Under the pieces are notes generated by a model that worked only from the letters and a program-made list of their open reading frames with translations, was not told the origin of the DNA and did not search any database. Below are positions 35,363-46,930 of a DNA stretch of 64,000 nucleotides, one piece after another. Source of the stretch: Pseudoscleropodium purum. Lineage: Eukaryota > Streptophyta > Bryopsida > Hypnales > Brachytheciaceae. Positions within the stretch are counted from its first letter, which is position 1, and each line of letters begins with the position of its first letter. A program made the translations under genes and the position numbers. The stretch is taken from NCBI GenBank assembly GCA_963969395.1, contig OZ017804.1, forward strand, positions 18,910,001 through 18,974,000, given 5' to 3'.

Positions 35363-36400
35363 AAAGTTGTCCATATTTTTGTAAATCATGCTTGACTGTT
35401 TGGATAACACACTTAGCCAAGCCATCCGCCTCAAGGTGATCTATAGAAGTTGTATAGTGATCTATCAAAGCTTTAGTACACAATTCTTCAAATGAACCAA
35501 GGAATTTCTACCCTTGATTTATCAACACCTCAACAGGTGCCCCAAAATGTGCCAAAACACAATCAAGAAAAGCCATAGCCGCCAACTTTGAAGAATTTTG
35601 TGGTAGAGACACAAGTTCAATCTACTTGTTAAAATACTCCACCATCACTAGCATATATGTAGCTCCATGTGAGGTGATAACAAGTGGCCCGGAAAAATCT
35701 AGAGACCAATGGTAATCCAAATTCATGATGGGCAAAGGTCATAGTTGAGGTGATAAAGTAATAAAACTCGATCAAACTTGATCGCACACCTCACACCAAG
35801 AAACATAAATGGCGACTTGTTGATACATACTAGTGCACCAATATTGACATATAATGTGTTCTACGCACACTAAAATGTCCAAGCTCCTCGTGTACTTGCC
35901 GTACTCAAGAAGCCCATTGATTTGGTCTTGGAACAATGCACCTAATTCCATTAGACCATACTCGAAACAACAAACCGTTCTCCCAACAAAATCTTGCTGC
36001 TCGATGACCAACTCTATCTTGCTCCAAGGTAAAAATAGGTGTGAAAAATGTCCCTTCTTGAATCTTGTGTAAAATCGCACAGTCTTCCCACACATCACTA
36101 ACAACTTGGGCCTTGTTAGATTCTTCATCTGACCCCTGTTTAGGTAGAATACAGGGTTGACAGGACGGTCGGACATCCGAGACGTCTAGATGCGGACGTT
36201 GTGTCTGCATCGTCCGCTGACATTCGCGGACGCCGTCCGCCCTGTTCGCCTTCTGACGACGGGAGGGACGCTGCGTCCATTGGCGTCCATGAGGACAGAC
36301 GTCCAGACGTCCGGGTTATGGACGCTATTTTGGGGCGGACGTACTGATTTGTCAACCCTAGTAGAATAGGTGTAGAACCTGACATCAAAGTGAGGTATGC
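35363..36400 (-). pseudogene. Ty3/gypsy integrase remnant
   Basis: On the - strand, QVAIYVSWCEVCDQV (35,772-35,830) is the end of the zinc-binding region, and further on blocks with SFEELCTKALIDH and ADGLAK (about 35,390-35,500) belong to the catalytic core. The integrase would insert the cDNA into the genome. Many stops and frame changes are present, and the 3' end is cut at about 35,363 with no recognisable LTR. A 209-bp MITE interrupts it at 36,152-36,360. It follows RNase H in the usual gypsy order. Confidence 0.82.
36152..36360. mobile_element. 209-bp hAT MITE with perfect 8-bp target duplication
   Basis: Starts CAGGGTTGACAG and ends TGTCAACCCTA. The 8-bp GTAGAATA is duplicated exactly at 36,144-36,151 and 36,361-36,368. 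The 8-bp duplication and YAGGG ends are hallmarks of the hAT superfamily. Unlike everything around it, it is GC- and CpG-rich, with many GGACG/CGTCC words. Removing it with one duplication restores the integrase frame (GSTPILPKQGSDEESNK). It is therefore younger than the host element. Confidence 0.95.
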
Positions 36401-36499
36401 TGCGACATGTCATCTGGGGACTGCCTCTCTATCACATTTTCCATACCATCTAGCTCCAGTCAAATCCTCTTCTGAAGAGCTTGGATTATAAGAGAATCC

Positions 36500-37945
36500 A
36501 TCAGCATCTAGATTTGTAATGCTTGCTCAATGTACCACCTCAAAATCATACTCTTGAAGTAGCAATGCCCACCTAACAAGCTTGCTAGTAAGCTTATGTG
36601 ATTCTATAAGCTGCTTAAAAGGTTGGTGATATGTCACCAATGTAAATTGTTGGCCATATAAATAAGGTCAAAAATGTACAATAGCTCAAACTGTAGCCAA
36701 TGCTTTTCCCTCATAAGATAAATAGTTGGACTCTACATTGTTATTACTCCTAAGGGCATATGCAATGATATATTCTCATCCTACATCATCCTTTTGTGTT
36801 AAGATTGCTCCCAATCCCATTGCACTCCAATCTACGTGTAGTTGAAAGGATCTAGTAGCATCTAGCCGTTGAAGTATAGGAACTAAACCCAACTTTTCTT
36901 TCAATGTATCAAAAGCTTGTTGTTGCTTACAGCCCCAAGTCCATGGTTGGTCCTTTTCCATAAGAATTGTCAATGGCTTGGCAATCAAGCTAAAGTTCTT
37001 AACAAACCAGCCATAGTAATTTGCCAAACCAAGAAAAGTTCAAAGTCGTGATACATCAACAATTGTTGGGATCTTGTGCAACACTTCTATCTTTGATTGT
37101 TGCACTCCAAGACCCCCTAGCACAATTACATGGCCCAAATATGGTAATCAATCATGGAAGAACCTACGTTTGCCATGATGCAAGCGCAATCCTCACTTTT
37201 GTAGCTATTCAAATATTGCTTGCAAATGCTTTACATGCTCCTACAAGCTAATGCTAAAGATAATAACATCATCAATGTAGCATCTAGCAAATGGTAGGCT
37301 AATTAAAACTTGGTCCATCACCTTTTAAAACTCAATTGGTGCATTCTTGAGACCAAATAGAAGAAACTTCTAGTGATAGAGTTGATCCTTGTTGTCTTGA
37401 TCAACTCCCCAAAATGTTGTCTTTACTCAATCTCCTATGAGCAATGGCAACTGGTGATAACTAGTTCGTAAGTCTAAAATATTAAAAACTTGAGAAAAGC
37501 CCACTACATCAAATATTTCCTTTGGCATCGACATTGGATATTGATCTAATTTGGTTTTACGATTAACTAGACGGTAATCTCCACACATACGTTTCTCCGT
37601 CCAATTGCTAAATATATCCTTTTTGGAAGGCATAATTGTAGCACAAGCATATTTGCCATTAGAAAGCTCAATTAAACCCATGGCCAATAACTCCCGACAA
37701 CGAGTCAGGATACCATCTCTCTTTGAGATACTCAATCTATAAGGGTGTAGAAAGATTGGATGATCATCTTTCAACTGAATGTGAATAGGTTTGCCTTTAT
37801 AGTCCTCAAGTTCCTCCAATGTAAAGACAAAACAACTACAATATGAGTGAATAAAAAGCCCGTATCCTTTGTGCTTCGACACTAGTAAGATTTGGCCTAA
37901 ATCCAATGGCCAATCATCAAACTCAGTGGCTACCTTATCAACCAA
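36500..37945 (-). pseudogene. Ty3/gypsy reverse transcriptase and RNase H remnant
   Basis: Reading from 37,945 downward: the open stretch to 37,427 carries KRMCGDYRLVNRKT and then FNILDLRTSYHQLPL, the first RT catalytic block. YIDDVIIF (about 37,255-37,290) is the polymerase active-site motif. FLGLANYYGWFVKNFSLIAKPL leads into RNase H with QLHVDWSAMGLGAILTQ (36,776-37,027) and further pieces to about 36,600. Frame changes and stops separate the pieces. Domain order and motifs place it in Ty3/gypsy. Not functional. Confidence 0.92.
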
Positions 37946-38519
37946 TAGGGTACTACTACATGCTAGTACAACTTGTAATTGCTAATCTATAAAAGGCACA
38001 ACTTCCGTGTCCCCAATCTCCTAACTTGAAGTCAAATGAAAGGCTTCATTGCCACAATGTGTATGTAAAGGTGTAATGTCCACAAAAAAAGGAGATCTTG
38101 CAAAAATATCCTTGAAAAAATCTCTTGAAAATTTATTTTCCAAAATCTTGAGCCAAAGCAACAAAAATACATTGAACCTAAAGCTCTTCCACTGCATGCT
38201 GCTTCAAGTGAGAAAATGACTCAGACTCTTTGAACTTAGTAAGTTTTGGCTCCATTGCCCCCTCACTATTGCTTTTTGGCCTTAGAATAAACAAATAATC
38301 ACCATAATGTTGTTGAATAACAAGACATGTGCCAATAACCCACACTAGAATATTGAGATCCATAGCCTAGCCCAAAAGAAAGCGTCGTTGACATTTTGTG
38401 AGGTTGTAAGCAACAATGGTACCAGTTAAAAAATCTATGGTATGTTCTTGCTCATTTGTAGTAGGTTCTTCATGAGTTTGAGAGATATTACTCCAAGCAT
38501 ACCAAGACTATGCGCTTGA

Positions 38520-40674
38520 AATGCAAAAGAGCCTGGATATGTTACAAATGTAAGAAATGAAACTCAGGGTGCTCCCAACTTGTTCACACAAGCTAACAAA
38601 GACTCATCATCTTTGAAAACATCCAAAGGAATACAATGATCATCCAAAATATCAACTACCTTGTGTCCTATAGGCCTTTTGATTCTTTAAAGGGATGCTT
38701 AGAGCATATAAGATGTAATTAGATTTGTCCAAATTCAATGTGGGTGATGAGCATAAGAGCCCAAAGTCGCAGCATCCACAAAGGTTGGAAGGCCTAGAAA
38801 TTGATGAATACAATACCCATCCTCGAGAACCTTTGAACGTATGTCACCTAATGGTGGTACATTTTCAAAAATATTACCTAGTGGAATATACCACCATTGT
38901 GTAAATTGGAGCAAGTTTGGAAATAGACTACATCACGGATCATCAAGACCTTTATTGGCTCCTACACGTGAATGGCCTTGATAAGGCTAACTAGCAATAA
39001 GTAAATCAATGTGGCCCAACCTCCTCAAATCCTCATCACTAATGAGAGTGACATCTCGAGGGAGTTTGTCAAAACAATTGTGAACAACAAAAGGAGATAA
39101 TTGCTCTAGATACAACACTAACAATTTTTGGATATGATGATAGGCTACATGATTAGGTGTAACCCCATTATCTACATGAATACAACCCTTGATCTTAACC
39201 CCTCACCATCCAAGGGGACAAAAGTATCCTCACAGAGTTTTAAGTCAAATTGAAGGTGTTCTAACTTTTGCATCCGACATCTAAATTCAATAAAACTTGT
39301 TAGAAAAGTTGTGCTCTCTCTTCTAATTTATTTCTTAAAATTTTCAAATCAGTACAACTTGTATTGATTTCTTGAAAGTCATTAAAAGTTCACAAGTTCA
39401 ATTTGAGTCCACCAAATTGCATTTGATGGCTAAAACTTTGGGGGATTGTATCTCTTTCACCTAATGTTTGTTTTCAATAAAATTTGTTGTGTTATATTTA
39501 CATTGAAGTCTAGTTATTGTGGTAAAATTTTCATGTCAATCCAAGTTGTTTTGAATATTTGGAAGCAATTCAAAATTCAAAATCTAACATTTTTGGATTT
39601 CAATGAACTTCAACGGCTTGTTTCTTCTCTATACAATGTCCATTTCTTGTAAAATTTTTTGGGAAAGTTGTGCATACTAGTCTAGTTTGTATGGATAAAA
39701 TTTCATATCAATCCAAAAAGTTATGAGGGAGTGAGAAGCATTTTAGTAGGAAGAGGTATAGCCTTAGATGTGTTTTCTGCAACTTTTCTTGCTTATTTTT
39801 TGACATTTGCAAGCCATTTTGCAAACACATTGAATCAATTTATTGATATTTTTTTTTCTTTAATGTATTTGTATGCTGGTTTTGAATCATTTTATAGCTT
39901 TAAGTTTTTTCATTTGAGTAAGTTTAAAAAATCGAATTTCACCTCCAAGTGTGCTGCTAGGAAAAAGTCAACATCTTCTTTCAACACTAAAACATTATAA
40001 TCTTTCAATCTATATGGTCAAATGACTCCAAATTTGATTCACATCATCTACAACATGTTCACTACAAGATTGCACGGTTAAAATCTTTACAATTTTGTGA
40101 CATTTACATGTACATCATTTTAAAAGCACTAATGTTTTGGAGTCCAAAATGGCCTTGGGCAGTGAGGGGTTAAACCCAGCCTTCAAAGCAATTGCCAAAC
40201 TGGTAACAATGCCCGCAAATAGCTCCACAAGGGTGATATCCTCTATTGGTGAATGCCAATGAATAGGTTGACAAAAAAAAGTGAAGAGGAGACAGATGGT
40301 TCCTCTATGAGATCCAATGAAGCCACAATATCTTGGCACTGCCAAGAAAATTTAATTTGTATACTCCATGGAGGTATAGGGTCTTTGCAATGTTTGCTAG
40401 GAACTTCAAAAGAAGATGAATCAGACAATGCCATGGAGCTAAACATAAATGTCATAGTTTCTTCTATAAGCACTAATCCACATGATAAATCTAATATCAA
40501 TGCACTACAACCAAATAAAGCCTTTGCTAACATAGTCATGGCGACTACTGCAAAGGCTATAAGAACAAATTTATTTTTCTCATCACCAGTAGACCATCCT
40601 GGTCTAATCCATGCCTCTTCGATCCAATTGTTAAGACCAAAACCAAGAGGATATAGTGCTTGTTGACCAACCAA
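38520..40674 (-). pseudogene. cytosine-C5 methyltransferase domain within the gypsy polyprotein, inactivated
   Basis: Lies between protease and reverse transcriptase. On the - strand, a linker (VGQQALYPLGFGLNNW, 40,674-40,250) leads into VELFAGIVTSLAIAL (motif I, cofactor binding, about 40,200-40,228), then across a TTAA insertion to LPRDVTLISDEDLRRLG and P-Y-Q-GHS (motif IV, 38,970-38,986), FENVPPLGD (motif VI, 38,848-38,869) and GSYAHHPH (motif VIII-like, about 38,741-38,775). Order and spacing match C5 methyltransferases. The catalytic Cys of the PCQ motif is Tyr here, and a TAG precedes it, so this copy is inactive. The intact ancestor would methylate DNA, presumably of the element or its target. 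Reading frame is continuous for long stretches between motifs. The family assignment is from motifs only. Confidence 0.85.
39199..40169. mobile_element. TTAA-flanked element inserted in the methyltransferase domain
   Basis: A 971-bp element starting CCCCTCACCATCCAAGG and ending CCTTGGGCAGTGAGGGG, flanked by TTAA at 39,195-39,198 and 40,170-40,173. Removing it with one TTAA joins LKAGF to KIKGCIHVDNGV in one frame, which then stays open through the next methyltransferase block. This proves the TTAA duplication. Interior non-coding; the sequence near 39,990-40,010 resembles 56,250-56,280. Confidence 0.95.
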
Positions 40675-40766
40675 AATGTCATAGTTTGTAGCACTAATGA
40701 CTACACATTAAGCGACAAATGTGAATAAAATAACCCAAGTTCAATGCAAAAAATCAATTGCAATGG

Positions 40767-41291
40767 CTACTTAGTATAGCCAGTAGCATGCTCTGTACCT
40801 CTAACAAAAGTAACAATGGTGAATGGACAAGGCTCAAGGTCTGTTGTAATGAAACCTAATTCTTGAGCAAGTTGCTTTTCAATCATCATTGGTTGAGTAC
40901 TAAAGTCCAGCATTACACATAATGGTGTAACACGACTAATATTGTCATCCGTGCGATTGACAACAAAAACGTTGTTGTCATTAATTAGCCGTATCATGTT
41001 TGGTCATAAGCTATGACGTTTTTGAGCAAATCTAACTACAACATCAGCTAAGTAAGCCACCCCTATAGTCAAAGATGCATTAAATAAAAATGGTGGCTCT
41101 GGCTATTGTAAAATACCCTCTTCAAATACTACAAGAGCTTTAGTTACAAACTTAGCTTGCAATTTAATCAAATCTTCTTTTGTGGAAGGCTCAATGATAG
41201 CTTGAGCTACTTCAAGAGATGGCATAGGCACTCTACCCTCACTACTAGGATTTGAATGTCTTATGACTGTAAAAATATGACTGAGTATCAC
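40767..41291 (-). pseudogene. gypsy-type aspartic protease remnant
   Basis: On the - strand, 40,767-40,997 reads VTPLCVMLDFSTQPMMI, the retropepsin active-site loop, followed by EKQLAQELGF. The expected D-S/T-G-A is D-F-S-T. All three replacements can be explained by single C-to-T or G-to-A changes. A preceding open piece (41,103-41,291) belongs to the same polyprotein, between gag and protease. The CACTA element at 41,289 interrupts it. Confidence 0.8.
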
Positions 41292-41699
41292 TAGCGACTA
41301 CTCGCAATCATATTTTTGGATTCCAAAATTTTTGGAAAAATATGACTACAAATATGATTGTCAATCATATTTTGCTTTTGTATTTCATGGATATATGGTA
41401 TACATGTATGGAAATTGGCAAAATATTTTTTAGGGAACCGTAGAGAACGTATTATGGAAACATTAGTCATATTTGTCAATCATATTTTTGCATATATGAT
41501 TACATGCAGTCATATTCTATAGTTACATTTTTGTAGGTTCACATTTTTTTTGAAGTTTTCTTTTCGAGCAACCTCCTAAAAATTTGGGCAACCTAAAAAA
41601 AATGAATATAAATTATTGCTCAAAATTGTAAAATCCTAGCCATTGTTTTTTAGGGATCTTGAAATCCCAGCTGTCATTTTTAGGATTTTGAAACCCTAA

Positions 41700-42470
41700 C
41701 TGCCACTTCATTTGCTTCATCTTCTTCGTTTTTTGTTGCTTTTTAACTCTTGTTTTTCTTCCTCCTTTTGTTTTTTGAAGTTCTAATTGTTGTGTTGTGT
41801 TTTAGTTTTGTTTAGTTGTTGCTTTTTAACTCTTATTTCTTCTTCCTTCTTTTGTTTTTTGAAGTTCTAATTGTTGTGTTGTGTTTTAGTTATTGTTGTT
41901 TAATTATTGAGGTTCTAATTGTTGTTTCTTAATTGTTACTAATATGTTGTTGCTTCTTACATCTTAGTTGTTAGTTTGTTGTTGTTTCATTATTGTTGCT
42001 AGTTTATTGTTGCTTTATAGTTGTTGTTAATTTGTTGTTGTTTTATAGCTGTTAGTTTGTTATTTCAAAGTTGCTTTGTAGTTGTTGCTAATTTTTTTAT
42101 GTTAGCTAGTTGTTGCTAAGTAATTTGTTGTTGTTTCTTAGTTTTTAGTTTTAGTTATTGTTGGTTTGTTGTTGCTTCAAAGTTGTTGCTAGTTTGTTAT
42201 TGTTTTTTAGTTGTTGTCTCTTAATTATTGTTTCAAAACTGTTACTTCAAGGTTGTTGTTTTAAGATTGTTGCCTCAAGTTGAATCTTAACTCTTGTTTA
42301 ATTGTTGTCTTTTAGACATTATTTCCTATTGTTTGCTATTTCTTGCCTTTTATTATCTTTTATTGCATCTTAACTTGTCTTATTCTTGCTTTTTATTGGT
42401 ATTTAGTTTTAGTTTTTGTTGCCTCTTGTTATATCTTAGCTTTTACTTCTTACTATCTTTTAGTACTAAC
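41700..42470. repeat. low-complexity GTT-rich tract
   Basis: Repeated words such as TTGTTGTTGC, TAGTTTGTTG and TTTTAGTTGTTG with no fixed period. Lies in the middle of the CACTA element. The frame at 42,294 (Leu/Ser/Phe-rich) is a by-product of this composition. Confidence 0.8.
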
Positions 42471-42479
42471 TTGAACAAA

Positions 42480-42895
42480 AAAATGACTCACTATAGTCAT
42501 ATGCTACATCAACCAAAATATAATTCACTACAATCATATCCCATATCACTCAAAATATGATTCGTCATAGTCATATTTCATATCACTCAAAATATGATTC
42601 GTCATAGTCATATTTCATATCACTCAAAATATTTTTCACATAGTCATATTCCATTATTTCATATCACTTAAAATATGACTTAAAATATGATTCACCGTAG
42701 TCATATTCCAAATCACTTAAAATATGACTCATCGTAGTCATATTCTATATTACTTAAAATATGATTCACTGCAATTATATTCCAAATCACTTAAAATATA
42801 ACTCATTACAGTTATATTCCATATTACTCAAAATATGATTCATTGTAGTCATATTCTATGTTAACCAAAATATGACTGTGGTAAGTCATATTTCA
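42480..42895. repeat. CACTA subterminal tandem repeats, period about 42 bp
   Basis: About ten copies of a unit resembling AAAATATGATTCGTC plus ATAGTCATATTTCATATCACTC. Two central copies are almost identical (near 42,550-42,630). In En/Spm elements such subterminal repeats bind the TnpA-type protein; that role is inferred here from position. Confidence 0.85.
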
Positions 42896-43191
42896 CGTAC
42901 GATTTTTTTATTTTGCTCAAGCAGCTTATGAAAAAGTCCAGCCTCCAATGATAGTCAACATATACACCATATTGGCAAAATACGTCTAAAAATAGTTTAT
43001 TATACTCCCAAATCTATATAACCACAAATATGACTTACCAATTATATGACTGAAAGTGAATGACTCATGAATGACTCAACCCAATCATATCGCAACTATC
43101 TATAGCGATTTTTGCTTGAGTCACATTTCTTGATTTTGAGACTCACCACAGTCATATTTTGAAATCATAAAACAATCATTTTCTTGTAGTG

Positions 43192-44549
43192 CTTTCAACA
43201 TCTTGCCAGCTAAATGAAATACTTGAACTGATGCAAAATTCGGAGCCAACATTTCTATAGAAGAAAATACTAGCATTTGTAACACTTTGTAAGTGAAAGT
43301 GTATGTCAAGTCATTTGTAGTAGTCCTTCCATGTGGCATTATTGCCACTGGAACCTGAGAATTAAAGAAGTAGTAGCTGCAAGTCTAAATGATAATGGCA
43401 AACATGCTTGGCCAATATGGTCTGACAAGACACTATGTCAAATATGCTCACTATCTTTGCATATATTCAAAGGTAGTGCAACCAACTTGGTTGCTGTTTG
43501 GACATGTGTGGCCATTGCTAATACTACCATCTCTTTGGCAGCACTAAACATATATAAATCCAAAGCAAAATTTGTAGAAATTGTAGTTTAAAAAGTCAAT
43601 TTGGCTATAGTAACTTGGCCAAGTAAAGCCACAATGTTAAACAACTTTTTAAGCTCTACAATTTTGGCCTTTAGAGCTTTTTCCTTCTCTAAAGAAGGTC
43701 GCTTCTCTAGATGTAAAATGAAACAATGATCTACATTGTGGCTGAGCCTACCACAATGAGTACACTTTAGTTCCTTTTTCTTGGATTTTTCCCTTGCCTT
43801 GGCTACTTCTATTTTTTGTTTGGGCTTTTCTATAAACTAGACCTTCTTCTTTTTTGGGCAATTGGGATCATTTTTGGCATGACCAGATTCTCCACATCCC
43901 CAATAATGAAGAGTCTTCTGGCTTTTTTTAAGTTGGGTCTCTATCAAATTACTTGTAGCTGTAGTAGTCTTTTTAAACTTAGTAGTATCTGTCATTCAAA
44001 AAACCATGTCAGTAGCATCATGTTGACACAAAGTTCTATCACACCTCTCAATTTTAGTAACGCTTGTACTAATGTTGCTCGACCTTTATAGTTGATTATA
44101 ATTTGTGGTGTGGCTAAATTTAAAAGTTTTTTGTCAATTTTGAACAAATAGATCTTTACAAATTGGCTCTTTGCAAATACGCCTCTAGATTCAATTGCAA
44201 ATCATATCAACCTGGTATACATCATGCGTGGAGTGTTATCTTTTTCACGCTTGAAGTCTTGAATGCGTTGCATTTGATCACAGTGAAAGCCTTTGTACTC
44301 AACCTCTAGATGAGCAATGAAAAGGCGTAGTAGTTCAAATACTAGTAGATCACCAATTACAACCAATGCTGCATGTGTGGCTTGTGCCATTTGAAATAAG
44401 GTAATGGAAGATTGAACTAATGCCAAATTATTCCCTTTGGTGTTCTTCGAAGATGAATCATCTTCCTTCTTTTCCAAACTCCCTTCTCCCTTCCCCGTAG
44501 GAATCAAACTTGTTGCTACGTCCTCTTTGAGCGTAGAAACAAGCTCCAT
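43192..44549 (-). pseudogene. gypsy gag remnant with two zinc knuckles
   Basis: The open frame 44,549-44,202 ends in FKREKDNTPRMMYTRL, a gag motif of plant gypsy-like elements. Downstream on the - strand there are two CCHC modules: one near 43,852-43,910 reads Y-W-G-C-GESGHAKNDPNC (first Cys changed to Tyr, a G-to-A change), the other near 43,724-43,770 is intact (CTHCGRLSHNVDHC). Further pieces reach 43,200 (VQVFHLAGKMLKA), where the CACTA element cuts the frame. Gag would package the element RNA. Start of gag and 5' LTR are not recognisable upstream (44,550-45,400 has nothing I can name). Confidence 0.82.
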
Positions 44550-45748
44550 ATGAGCCTTCCAAAAGCATTCTACCTAGTGTAGTTGGAGTATATGCTCAAC
44601 AGTCCATCACTCATATCTTTGGAGCGCTTCATACTCCAAGTGTTGTGGCAATAGTTCAAAAATATACCAATTATTGAAGCTTGGAAACCGTTGATGCCTC
44701 TTTTTCATTCAAGTCCGGAATTGGAGTTTCCAATCGGAAAGAGAAATGCTTCTAGCCCTCCCAAAAAATCAATCCCTCACCATATTGCAAAGATTGTCGT
44801 CTATATCGTAAAATGTACCCACACTCCGAATCCAAAGCCTACTAGTGGTATCCAATGTCAAAATAGGCTCAAAGCCTCATTAGTATCCATTGCTTGCCCA
44901 AAATCGTTGGTGTGACTATCTTCCAAGTTGTTTAGTGATGAAAATTGATAATATTGACTCTTAGTGTATACCATTAAAGGATTACTTGGGTACCTACAAC
45001 TATTTAAAGGCTAAAAGCAATCTACACTTGTATCACCATCAAACTTGTAGTTCACGGATCATTACTTCTCGAGTACCACAATTCAAACAAGCACCACCCA
45101 CTTGGTGCACAGAAAATGGTCTCGCCGATGATTAATCCGACTTCACTACCATGATACATCTATCAAAATGAAAGCCTATTCACAAACAAAAAATGGGACA
45201 AAACTGGAAACTACCGACAACAATCAATCCACGCATATGTGATTTTTGCGCCATTTGTCTAGCCAGGTAGCGAGGCACCAGTGGCTGACTCAGAAAAGTC
45301 GAGCAGTGGTGCAAGGATGTCCTTCCCCACACACCTACACCTACACGCGTCAAGTTATTCCAGAGTGAGTTTCAGGGTTTCAGCTTCCACATGAGAGCCA
45401 TTAGAACATTATTTGGAGTGAAGGGCTAGCACATAATTGCATGAATCCCCCCTTCTCTTTCAAAATTTTGGTGAATTTTTAAATTTGAGTGTGCAAGATT
45501 GGAGCTATCGAAGATGGCTAACCATGTTGTCCTTGTTTTTTTTTGCATTTGTAGTTGTACTTTTGACCTTTTTTGGTTGTAGACATCGTTGTGTACTACC
45601 TAATATTCTAGTTCAAATCAAAGGGGGTCATACAATGCGACGCTTGTTGCCAATTATTACAATCTTAGTTTGGAGGCAACAGTGTCCATATTGCATGTGG
45701 TGGATTGAGTTGTACTAGTACATCCACTACGACATTGTAGAAGGTGAT

Positions 45749-46930
45749 GTGTGGCACACATCTCCGCAAATACTTGATATGAAGTATTGGTTAACTTATC
45801 GTATGGACTTTTTAGCCTTTGAGGCTTTAGTTGATTTGTTAACACCTTTTTTAAGGCCTATTGCAGCTACTTTTGTAAGACCCCCCATTCCAATTAGAAA
45901 ACAAATCAAGCTTGTTTTGTATCGATTAGCTGACATTGTAAGTTGTGCTAGGATGTACAGCTTATATGGATATGGTGAGTCAACTATCCGTAAGTACACA
46001 ATGATTGTATGTAGGGTATTAGCTACTAGAAGAGAAAATGGTTTATTCTTTCATTTCATTCACATCCTTGATGGTGATCACTTGCATAATATCATAGAAG
46101 GCTTTATAGATATCACAAGTTTGCCTAATATAGCTGGTCCAATTGGTAGCATTCATATCCCATTGGCATATCAACCTAATGGACGATACACTCCCATGCC
46201 CCAAGATTTTTTTAATCAAAAAAAATTTCATAGCATAGTCTTACAAGGTGTGTGTCATGCAAACATGATATTTTGGAATGTTTGTGCTGGGCAACCTGGA
46301 AGAGTCCATGATGTTGGACAATTTGTTGTGTCTTCTATTGCAACAAAATTGAGTACTAGACAAACTTTAGCATGACCTATCATCCACTTGAGTGGCATGG
46401 ATATCATGCCATATCTAATTGGGGACACAGCTTATCCTAGCAAATTGTATTTGCTTAAGAATTTCAAATCAGAGAATCCAACAATGGTTGATCACATTCA
46501 GTACACTTCTTTCCTTTTTTTTTTTCTTTCTGATGTTCACTTTAAGATGATTCATAATTTTTATGTGTATTTATTAAGTAATTTTTTGGAGGTTTCTACA
46601 AATTTGACTCAACTGTTAATCATGGAAGAGTAGTTATAGAACAAGCATTTGGAGGCTTGAATAATTGTTGGCGCATCCTTAGAGCTTTCAACATGTCCAT
46701 TGAGAAGGCTGTTATTGTTACATTAGCTTGTTGTGTTTTACACAACTATTGTGAGTTAAAGAAGCAATGAATGCCCGTGCTAGCAAATGTCAGACTTCGA
46801 CATGACCCACATGTGGATTTCCATGTTGGAAGGATGCAACTTCCCCATGAAGGGTTAGCTGCTAAAGTAGCTAGAGAAGCAATGTGAAACATCTTATTTG
46901 CATCTTGGCTAGAATGCAATCCAGAGTGAT
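45749..46930 (+). pseudogene. PIF/Harbinger DDE transposase, inactivated
   Basis: One frame runs 45,749-46,375, passes a TGA and continues to about 46,500 with YLIGDTAYPSKLYLLKNF (second Asp block). After an intron-like gap (about 46,499-46,590; GTACAC donor-like start, TTGGAG acceptor-like end) it resumes near 46,617 as NHGRVVIEQAFGGLNNCWRIL (Glu block) and LACCVLHNYCE. The first catalytic block should contain D-G-T after GSI, but reads IGSIHIP, so a short in-frame deletion removed the catalytic Asp. The N-terminal part (FLAFEALVDLLTPFL) is the usual helical region of DDE_4 proteins. Two more stops lie in the tail. Pairs with the gene at 48,380-49,010. Confidence 0.93.

Larger units (their letters stand above)
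41289..43191. mobile_element. CACTA (En/Spm-type) non-autonomous element
   Basis: Begins CACTAGCGACTAC and ends TTTTCTTGTAGTG, the inverse of the canonical CACTACAAGAAAA. Both ends carry many subterminal repeats built on ATATGACT/AGTCATAT, typical of CACTA elements. It is 1,903 bp with no transposase. The interior is low-complexity T/G-rich DNA (about 41,700-42,470). It splits the gypsy polyprotein between gag and protease. The flanking 3-bp duplication is not exact (minus-strand flanks AAG and ATA), probably mutated. Confidence 0.85.

Noticed and set aside
36140..36413. Arg/Ser-rich frames on the - strand around 36,140-36,413
   Set aside because: They arise from the GC-rich hAT MITE read through with its integrase flanks and have no protein-family features.
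42480..42895. Possible CRISPR-like array
   Set aside because: Units of about 42 bp are degenerate and contiguous without unique spacers; they are CACTA subterminal repeats in a plant genome.
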